From: Enterobacter mori | GTDB taxonomy: Bacteria > Pseudomonadota > Gammaproteobacteria > Enterobacterales > Enterobacteriaceae | Length of the DNA stretch: 64,000 bases | Assembly (NCBI RefSeq): GCF_025244905.1 | Contig: NZ_CP104285.1 | Coordinates: 1,488,001-1,552,000, forward strand | Reading direction: 5' to 3' | Part shown: positions 56,419 to 64,000 of the stretch, in pieces | How positions within the stretch are numbered: position 1 is the stretch's first letter | Layout: each line of letters opens with the position of its first letter | The notes under the pieces: model-generated | Seen by the model: only the letters and a program-made list of their open reading frames with translations | Database searches by the model: none | What the model was told of the DNA's origin: nothing | Program-made: the position numbers and the translations under genes

Positions 56419-57033
56419 ATGAAAAAAATCGCCATCGCCTGTGCATTACTCACCAGTTTTGTCGCCAGCAGCGTCTGGGCTGATGCAGCCAGCGACCTTA
56501 AAAGCCGACTGGATAAAGTGAGCAGCTTCCACGCCAGCTTCATGCAAAAAGTGACGGACGGCAGCGGCAACGCGGTGCAGGAAGGCCAGGGAGATTTGTG
56601 GGTAAAACGCCCAAATCTCTTCAACTGGCACATGACCCAACCGGATGAGAGCATCCTGGTGTCCGACGGTAAAACCCTGTGGTTCTTCAACCCGTTTGTT
56701 GAACAAGCCACGGCGACCTGGCTGAAAGACGCGACCAGCAATACGCCATTTATGCTGATTGCCCGCAACCAGTCCAGCGACTGGCAACAATACAACATCA
56801 AACAAAATGGTGATGAGTTTGTTCTGACGCCGAAAGGCAGCAACGGCAACCTGAAGCAGTTCACCATTAACGTGAGCAGCAACGGTACGATCAATCAGTT
56901 CGGTGCGGTTGAGCAAGATGACCAGCGCAGCAGCTACCAGCTGAAAACGCAGCAAAACGGCGCTGTTGATGCATCGAAATTCACCTTTACCCCGCCGCAG
57001 GGCGTAACGGTGGATGACCAACGCAATAAGTAA
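56419..57033 (+). CDS. lolA: Outer-membrane lipoprotein carrier LolA
   Basis: Periplasmic chaperone that ferries lipoproteins from LolCDE to LolB. The 204 residues include a signal peptide (1-21, ends VWA) and the LolA barrel with [12 protein letters not shown] and the conserved Trp/Phe lining. A small hairpin (56348-56363, CCTGCC / GGCAGG) lies between ftsK and lolA but lacks a T-run. rarA follows 9 bp downstream. Confidence 0.95.
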   Translation: MKKIAIACALLTSFVASSVWADAASDLKSRLDKVSSFHASFMQKVTDGSGNAVQEGQGDLWVKRPNLFNWHMTQPDESILVSDGKTLWFFNPFVEQATATWLKDATSNTPFMLIARNQSSDWQQYNIKQNGDEFVLTPKGSNGNLKQFTINVSSNGTINQFGAVEQDDQRSSYQLKTQQNGAVDASKFTFTPPQGVTVDDQRNK

Positions 57034-57042
57034 GAGGCATGA

Positions 57043-58386
57043 GTGGGCAACCTGTCGCTCGATTTTTCAGATAATGCGTTTCAACCTCTGGCCGCTCGTA
57101 TGCGGCCAGAAAATTTAGCGCAGTACATCGGCCAGCAGCATCTGCTGGCTGCCGGGAAACCGTTGCCACGCGCCATTGAGGCCGGGCATCTGCACTCGAT
57201 GATCCTCTGGGGGCCACCAGGCACCGGTAAAACGACCCTCGCTGAAGTGATCGCCCGATATGCAAACGCGGACGTTGAGCGGATTTCTGCCGTGACCTCC
57301 GGCGTGAAGGAGATCCGCGAAGCAATCGAGCGTGCGCGGCAGAACCGCAATGCAGGACGTCGGACTATCCTCTTCGTGGACGAAGTTCACCGCTTCAACA
57401 AGAGCCAGCAGGATGCCTTCCTGCCGCATATTGAAGACGGTACGATTTTCTTCATTGGTGCCACCACGGAAAACCCGTCGTTTGAACTCAACTCAGCGCT
57501 GCTGTCCCGTGCGCGCGTTTACCTGCTCAAATCGCTGACGACCGAAGATATCGAAAAGGTGCTCACGCAGGCGATGGACGACAAAGCGCGGGGGTACGGT
57601 GGACAAGACATCGTTCTACCGGATGAGACGCGTCTCGCGATTGCTCAGTTGGTTAATGGCGATGCGCGTCGGGCATTGAATACGCTGGAAATGATGGCCG
57701 ATATGGCCGAAATGGATGATTCCGGCAAGCGGGTGCTGAAACCTGAATTGCTCACCGAAATAGCCGGTGAACGCAGCGCGCGTTTTGATAATAAAGGCGA
57801 TCGTTTTTACGACCTGATTTCGGCGCTGCATAAGTCTGTGCGCGGTAGTGCCCCCGATGCGGCGCTCTACTGGTACGCGCGCATTATTACCGCAGGTGGT
57901 GATCCGCTGTATGTTGCACGTCGCTGTCTGGCGATTGCATCAGAAGATGTCGGTAATGCCGACCCGCGCGCCATGCAGGTGGCTATCTCCGCCTGGGATT
58001 GTTTCACCCGCGTCGGGCCTGCAGAAGGCGAGCGTGCGATTGCGCAGGCGATTGTCTATCTGGCCTGTGCGCCGAAAAGTAATGCGGTTTATACGGCCTT
58101 CAAAGCAGCGATGTCTGATGCACGTGAGCGTCCGGACTATGATGTGCCGGTTCATCTGCGTAACGCACCAACAAAGTTAATGAAAGAGATGGGGTACGGG
58201 CAGGAGTATCGTTACGCCCACGACGAACCCAATGCCTACGCCGCCGGAGAGGACTATTTCCCGCAGGAGATGGCACAAACCCGCTATTATCACCCTACAA
58301 ACAGAGGTCTTGAGGGTAAGATTGGCGAAAAGCTCGCCTGGCTTGCCGGACAGGATCAAAATAGCCCTATAAAACGCTACCGTTAG
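57043..58386 (+). CDS. rarA: Replication-associated recombination protein A (RarA/MgsA)
   Basis: AAA+ ATPase related to clamp loaders and human WRNIP1, acting at stalled forks. The 447 residues equal E. coli length, with Walker [10 protein letters not shown] (about 57-65), Walker [10 protein letters not shown] and sensor [12 protein letters not shown]. The start is GTG at 57043; the nearby ATG at 57039 is out of frame. It is likely cotranscribed with lolA. Confidence 0.95.
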   Translation: MGNLSLDFSDNAFQPLAARMRPENLAQYIGQQHLLAAGKPLPRAIEAGHLHSMILWGPPGTGKTTLAEVIARYANADVERISAVTSGVKEIREAIERARQNRNAGRRTILFVDEVHRFNKSQQDAFLPHIEDGTIFFIGATTENPSFELNSALLSRARVYLLKSLTTEDIEKVLTQAMDDKARGYGGQDIVLPDETRLAIAQLVNGDARRALNTLEMMADMAEMDDSGKRVLKPELLTEIAGERSARFDNKGDRFYDLISALHKSVRGSAPDAALYWYARIITAGGDPLYVARRCLAIASEDVGNADPRAMQVAISAWDCFTRVGPAEGERAIAQAIVYLACAPKSNAVYTAFKAAMSDARERPDYDVPVHLRNAPTKLMKEMGYGQEYRYAHDEPNAYAAGEDYFPQEMAQTRYYHPTNRGLEGKIGEKLAWLAGQDQNSPIKRYR

Positions 58387-58457
58387 TTCAATCGTTGCGG
58401 TAATGTTGGCATAGTATCCTTGTGGCCGCAGGCTGTGGTCACATTTTCCTATTTTAA

Positions 58458-59771
<1,314 letters not shown>

Positions 59772-59790
59772 TAATTTGTCTTAAAACAAG

Positions 59791-59814
59791 AAAGCGCCTC
59801 AGGGCGCTTTTTTT
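59791..59814 (+). terminator. serS terminator
   Basis: AAAGCGCC and GGCGCTTT form an 8-bp stem with a TCAG loop, followed directly by TTTT. It lies 20 bp after the serS stop. Confidence 0.93.
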
Positions 59815-59825
59815 ATGCCTGCTAA

Positions 59826-59839
59826 TTGACACGACTCAA
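59826..59839 (+). promoter_or_regulatory. Candidate FNR site of the dmsABC promoter
   Basis: TTGAC-ACGA-CTCAA matches 8 of 10 specified bases of the FNR box TTGAT-N4-ATCAA. A TAATAC hexamer at 59861-59866 would be the -10 box of a class II promoter with the FNR site near -41. dms is FNR-activated in E. coli. Confidence 0.6.
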
Positions 59840-59982
59840 TAATCTCTCCCTCTAAAGTAGTAATACTCCTCCGAATGAAAGTCAGCATAAAAAGCTGATA
59901 ACGAAGAAATTCGTTATATATAAAACTATATAGCGGTCTACGCCGCCTCTCTTTTCTTTGTGAGCAACCAAAGTGAGTCTTT

Positions 59983-62427
59983 ATGAAAATCAAAGCGCCT
60001 GAAGCGTTAATGGCTGCCGAGGTCACTCGCCGTGGGTTGATGAAAACCACGGCAATTGGCGGCCTGGCTGTAGCCAGCAGCGCCTTCACGCTCCCTTTTA
60101 CACGGCTGGCTTCGGCTGCGGATGCGTTATCCCCGGCTACAGCACCGGAAAAAGTAGTGTGGAGTGCCTGTACCGTAAACTGCGGTAGTCGTTGTCCATT
60201 ACGCATGCATGTGGTGGACGGCGAAATTAAATATGTCGAAACCGATAATACCGGGGACGATAACTATGAAGGGTTACATCAGGTTCGCGCCTGCCTGCGC
60301 GGGCGCTCCATGCGTCGCCGCGTCTATAACCCGGATCGTCTTAAATACCCGATGAAGCGTGTCGGTAAGCGTGGGGAAGGGAAGTTCGAGCGCATTAGCT
60401 GGGACGAAGCCTACGATATTATCGCGACCAACATGCAGCGTCTGATCAAGGAGTATGGCAACGAGTCCATCTACCTGAACTACGGCACCGGGACGCTCGG
60501 CGGCACGCTGACTCGCTCCTGGCCACCGGGAAAAACGCTGGTGGCGCGCCTGATGAACTGCTGCGGCGGTTATCTCAACCACTACGGTGACTACTCTTCC
60601 GCGCAGATTGCTGCGGGTCTCAACTACACCTACGGTGGGTGGGCCGACGGCAATAGCCCGTCCGATATCGAAAACAGTAAGCTGGTCGTCCTGTTCGGTA
60701 ACAATCCGGGCGAAACCCGCATGAGCGGCGGCGGGGTGACTTACTACCTCGAACAGGCGCGCGCCAAATCCAATGCACGCATGATCATCATCGATCCGCG
60801 CTACACCGACACCGGTGCAGGGCGTGAGGATGAGTGGATCCCAATCCGTCCGGGTACCGATGCGGCGCTGGTCTCCGCGCTGGCGTGGGTGATGATCACC
60901 GAAAACCTCGTCGATCAGCCTTTCCTGGATAAATACTGCGTCGGTTATGACGAGAAAACGCTGCCCGCCAGTGCGCCTGCTAACGGTCACTACAAGGCTT
61001 ATATTCTCGGACAGGGCAGCGACGGCGTAGCGAAAACGCCAGAGTGGGCGTCCACCATCACCGGGATCCCGGTGGAGCGTATTGTCCAGCTGGCGCGTGA
61101 GATTGGCTCAGCTAAACCGGCCTACATCAGCCAGGGCTGGGGACCGCAGCGTCATGCAAACGGTGAAATTGCGACCCGCGCCATCTCCATGCTCTCCATT
61201 CTGACCGGCAACGTCGGCATTCACGGCGGTAACACCGGCGCGCGTGAAGGTTCATATGAAGTGCCGTTTGAACGGATGCCAACCCTGGATAACCCTGTTC
61301 AGACCAGCATCTCCATGTTTATGTGGACGGATGCGATTGAACGTGGTCCGGAAATGACCGCCCTGCGCGACGGCGTGCGTGGCAAGGACAAGCTGGACGT
61401 GCCGATCAAGATGATCTGGAACTATGCCGGTAACTGTCTCATCAACCAGCACTCCGAAATCAACCGTACCCATGAAATCCTGCAGGATGACAAGAAGTGC
61501 GAGATGATTGTGGTGATCGACTGCCACATGACGTCGTCGGCGAAATATGCCGATATCCTGCTGCCGGACTGCACCGCCTCCGAGCAGATGGATTTCGCGC
61601 TGGACGCCTCCTGCGGCAACATGTCCTACGTGATCTTTACCGACCAGGCAATTAAACCGCGCTTCGAGTGCAAAACCATCTATGAGATGACCTCTGAGCT
61701 GGCGAAACGTCTTGGCGTTGAGCAGCAGTTTACCGAGGGACGGACTCAGGAAGGGTGGATGCGCCATCTGCACGAGCTCTCTCGTAACGCTATCCCTGAC
61801 CTGCCGGATTTCGATACCTTCCGCAAGCAGGGTATGTACAAACAGCGCGATCCGGAAGGGCACCACGTGGCGTACAAAGCCTTCCGCGAAGATCCACAGG
61901 CTAACCCGCTGACCACGCCATCGGGCAAAATCGAAATTTACTCCGAAGAGCTGGCAAAAATTGCCTCCACCTGGGAGCTGCCGGAAGGGGATGTTATCGA
62001 TCCACTGCCAATCTACACGCCGGGTTTCGAAAACTACAACGATCCGCTTACCGCGAAATTCCCGCTGCAGCTGACCGGTTTCCATTACAAGGCCCGCGTC
62101 CACTCAACCTACGGCAACGTCGACGTACTGAAAGCCGCGTGCCGCCAGGAGATGTGGATCAACCCGATGGATGCCAAAGCACGTGGAATAAACAATGGTG
62201 ACCGCGTGCGTATCTTCAATGGTCGTGGTGAGGTACATATCGAAGCCAAAGTCACTCCGCGCATGATGCCTGGCGTTGTCGCGCTGGGGGAAGGGGCCTG
62301 GTATAACCCGGATGCAAACCGTATTGACCAGGCGGGCAGTATTAACGTACTGACCACACAGCGGCCGTCGCCACTGGCGAAGGGCAACCCGTCCCACACG
62401 AACCTTGTTCAGGTTGAAAAGGTGTAA
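59983..62427 (+). CDS. dmsA: Anaerobic DMSO reductase catalytic subunit DmsA
   Basis: Molybdopterin subunit reducing dimethyl sulfoxide and related N- and S-oxides. The 814 residues equal E. coli DmsA. A twin-arginine signal (TRRGLMKTT, about 15-23; processed near 45) is followed by a cluster motif with CTVNCGSRC. The Mo-ligand region DYSSAQ follows, and the C-terminus carries the molybdopterin-binding domain. It is first gene of dmsABC, 10 bp before dmsB, under a likely FNR promoter. Confidence 0.97.
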   Translation: MKIKAPEALMAAEVTRRGLMKTTAIGGLAVASSAFTLPFTRLASAADALSPATAPEKVVWSACTVNCGSRCPLRMHVVDGEIKYVETDNTGDDNYEGLHQVRACLRGRSMRRRVYNPDRLKYPMKRVGKRGEGKFERISWDEAYDIIATNMQRLIKEYGNESIYLNYGTGTLGGTLTRSWPPGKTLVARLMNCCGGYLNHYGDYSSAQIAAGLNYTYGGWADGNSPSDIENSKLVVLFGNNPGETRMSGGGVTYYLEQARAKSNARMIIIDPRYTDTGAGREDEWIPIRPGTDAALVSALAWVMITENLVDQPFLDKYCVGYDEKTLPASAPANGHYKAYILGQGSDGVAKTPEWASTITGIPVERIVQLAREIGSAKPAYISQGWGPQRHANGEIATRAISMLSILTGNVGIHGGNTGAREGSYEVPFERMPTLDNPVQTSISMFMWTDAIERGPEMTALRDGVRGKDKLDVPIKMIWNYAGNCLINQHSEINRTHEILQDDKKCEMIVVIDCHMTSSAKYADILLPDCTASEQMDFALDASCGNMSYVIFTDQAIKPRFECKTIYEMTSELAKRLGVEQQFTEGRTQEGWMRHLHELSRNAIPDLPDFDTFRKQGMYKQRDPEGHHVAYKAFREDPQANPLTTPSGKIEIYSEELAKIASTWELPEGDVIDPLPIYTPGFENYNDPLTAKFPLQLTGFHYKARVHSTYGNVDVLKAACRQEMWINPMDAKARGINNGDRVRIFNGRGEVHIEAKVTPRMMPGVVALGEGAWYNPDANRIDQAGSINVLTTQRPSPLAKGNPSHTNLVQVEKV

Positions 62428-62437
62428 GGAGTAACCG

Positions 62438-63055
62438 ATGACAACCCAGTATGGATTTTTTATTGATTCCAGCCGCTGCACAGGGTGTAAAACCTGCGAG
62501 CTGGCCTGCAAAGATTACAAAGACCTGACACCGGACGTGAGCTTCCGCCGTATTTACGAATACGCCGGTGGCGACTGGCAGGAAGATAACGGCGTCTGGC
62601 ATCAAAACGTCTTTGCCTACTACCTGTCGATTGCGTGCAACCACTGCGAAGATCCGGCTTGTACCAAAGTCTGTCCGAGCGGTGCGATGCACAAGCGTGA
62701 AGACGGCTTTGTGGTAGTGGACGAAGATGTCTGCATCGGCTGCCGCTATTGCCACATGGCGTGTCCGTACGGTGCGCCGCAGTACAACGAAGCAAAAGGT
62801 CATATGACCAAGTGCGACGGCTGCCACTCCCGCGTGGCCGACGGTAAAAAGCCGATCTGCGTGGAATCCTGCCCGCTGCGCGCGCTGGACTTTGGCCCGA
62901 TTGAAGAGCTGCGTAAAAAACACGGCCAGCTTGCTGCCGTCGCGCCGCTGCCGTCCGCACACTTCACCAAACCGAGTATTGTCATTAAACCTAACGCCAA
63001 CAGCCGTCCTACAGGTGATACCACCGGCTATCTGGCAAACCCGAAGGAGGTGTGA
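62438..63055 (+). CDS. dmsB: DMSO reductase iron-sulfur subunit DmsB
   Basis: Electron-transfer subunit with four [4Fe-4S] clusters between DmsC and DmsA. The 205 residues contain four cysteine groups: CTGCKTCELAC, CNHCEDPACTKVC, CIGCRYCHMAC and CDGC with CVESC. It stays cytoplasmic until bound to DmsA and is exported with it by Tat. Its TGA precedes the dmsC ATG by one base. Confidence 0.97.
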   Translation: MTTQYGFFIDSSRCTGCKTCELACKDYKDLTPDVSFRRIYEYAGGDWQEDNGVWHQNVFAYYLSIACNHCEDPACTKVCPSGAMHKREDGFVVVDEDVCIGCRYCHMACPYGAPQYNEAKGHMTKCDGCHSRVADGKKPICVESCPLRALDFGPIEELRKKHGQLAAVAPLPSAHFTKPSIVIKPNANSRPTGDTTGYLANPKEV

Positions 63056-63056
63056 G

Positions 63057-63920
63057 ATGGGAAGTGGATGGCATGAATGGCCGCTGATGATCTTCACGGT
63101 CTTTGGGCAGTGTGTTGCGGGTGGCTTTATTGTGCTCGCGCTGGCGCTGTTAAAGGGTAATCTCAACGCTGAACAGCAGCAGCGTCTGGTGCTGAGCATG
63201 TTTAGCCTGTGGGTACTGATGGGGCTTGGCTTTATTGCTTCTACGCTGCACCTCGGTTCACCAATGCGCGCGTTCAACTCACTGAACCGCGTAGGCGCAT
63301 CGTCCCTTAGTAACGAGATTGCCAGTGGGGCGATTTTCTTTGCTGTTGGCGGGCTGGGCTGGCTGCTGGCTGCGCTGAATAAATTGCCTGCGGCTCTGCG
63401 CAACCTGTGGTTGATTGTGACGATGGTGCTGGGCGTAGTGTTCGTGTGGATGATGGTGCGTGTCTATAACACCATTGATACTGTCCCAACCTGGTACAGC
63501 GTCTGGACACCGATGAGCTTCTTCCTGACGATGTTTATTGGCGGTCCGCTGCTGGGCTACCTGCTGCTGCGTGTGGCAGGTGTGGATGGCTGGGCAATGC
63601 GGTTGCTGCCTGCCGTTTCGCTACTGGCTTTGGTCGTGAGCGTTGTGGTTGCGCTGATGCAAGGGGCGGAGCTGGCAACGATTCACAGTTCGATTCAGCA
63701 GGCATCTGCCCTGGTCCCGGATTACGGTTCTCTGATGGCCTGGCGCATCGTTCTGCTGGTCGCGGCGTTGGTATTCTGGATCGCCCCTCAGCTTAAAGGT
63801 TATCAGCCCGCGCTGCCGCTGCTGTCACTGGCCTTTGTGCTGGTACTGGCGGGTGAACTGATTGGCCGTGGTGTGTTCTACGGCTTGCATATGACCGTTG
63901 GTATGGCTATCGCCAGTTAG
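63057..63920 (+). CDS. dmsC: DMSO reductase membrane anchor DmsC
   Basis: Integral membrane subunit with about eight helices that oxidises menaquinol and anchors DmsAB. The 287 residues equal E. coli DmsC (start MGSGWHEWPLMIFTVFGQC). The frame continues upstream through dmsB but the ATG at 63057, preceded by GGAGGTG, is the conserved start. It is last gene of the operon. Confidence 0.96.
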   Translation: MGSGWHEWPLMIFTVFGQCVAGGFIVLALALLKGNLNAEQQQRLVLSMFSLWVLMGLGFIASTLHLGSPMRAFNSLNRVGASSLSNEIASGAIFFAVGGLGWLLAALNKLPAALRNLWLIVTMVLGVVFVWMMVRVYNTIDTVPTWYSVWTPMSFFLTMFIGGPLLGYLLLRVAGVDGWAMRLLPAVSLLALVVSVVVALMQGAELATIHSSIQQASALVPDYGSLMAWRIVLLVAALVFWIAPQLKGYQPALPLLSLAFVLVLAGELIGRGVFYGLHMTVGMAIAS

Positions 63921-63941
63921 CGTTGTTTTTAGTTCTATCGA

Positions 63942-63971
63942 GCCGGGCCTGAGCGCCCGGCTTTTCTTTTT
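63942..63971 (+). terminator. dmsABC terminator
   Basis: GCCGGGC and GCCCGGC form a 7-bp GC-rich stem with a 6-nt loop, followed by TTTTCTTTTT. It lies 21 bp after the dmsC stop. Confidence 0.92.
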
Positions 63972-64000
63972 CAATCATGAAATTTTTCGACTGTCGTTTT

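Overview
This 64 kb window is chromosomal DNA from a member of the Enterobacteriaceae, most like Enterobacter or Lelliottia. Its backbone follows the Escherichia coli K-12 order around 19-20 min gene for gene: artQIP, ybjP, ybjQ, amiD, ybjS, ybjT, ltaE, poxB, hcr, hcp, lysO (ybjE), aqpZ, ybjD, ybjX, macAB, cspD, clpS, clpA, infA, aat, cydCD, trxB, lrp, ftsK, lolA, rarA, serS, dmsABC. Protein lengths nearly all match the E. coli orthologues. Product names are from recognised sequence similarity and motifs; no database was searched.

The largest departure from that order is a ~19.5 kb block (about 3.55-23.2 kb) between amiD and ybjS. It holds a Crp-like winged-helix regulator, gspAB, a divergent 12-gene type II secretion operon (gspCDEFGHIJKLMO), a 904-residue GH18 chitinase, a small lytic transglycosylase and a 608-residue GH19 chitinase. 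Both chitinases have signal peptides, PKD-like modules, Pro/Thr/Glu-rich linkers and C-terminal chitin-binding modules, so the block reads as a self-contained chitin-degradation and secretion island. Its GspA lacks recognisable nucleotide-binding motifs.

The second departure is an intact IS110-family element between lysO and aqpZ, closely resembling IS621. Both boundaries, the CT core dinucleotides, a ~177-nt bridge-RNA region and guide segments that match the actual insertion site can be read directly. It sits inside a REP/BIME repeat.

The third departure lies between clpA and infA, where E. coli has tRNA-Ser serW. No tRNA is seen. Instead there are two tandem ~88-bp modules (terminator-like hairpin plus palindromic repeat). 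The first is split by a 330-bp non-autonomous element with IS10-like terminal inverted repeats and a 9-bp target duplication. An unrecognised 149-codon gene follows. A further copy of the module follows the GH19 chitinase gene.

The rest is housekeeping and respiration: arginine uptake (art), peptidoglycan recycling (amiD), overflow and NO-stress metabolism (poxB, hcp-hcr), macrolide/peptide efflux (macAB), proteolysis (clpSA), translation (infA, aat, serS), cytochrome bd assembly (cydDC), thiol redox (trxB), global regulation (lrp), cell division and chromosome segregation (ftsK), lipoprotein trafficking (lolA), replication repair (rarA) and anaerobic DMSO respiration (dmsABC). An extra DoxX-family gene sits between poxB and hcr.
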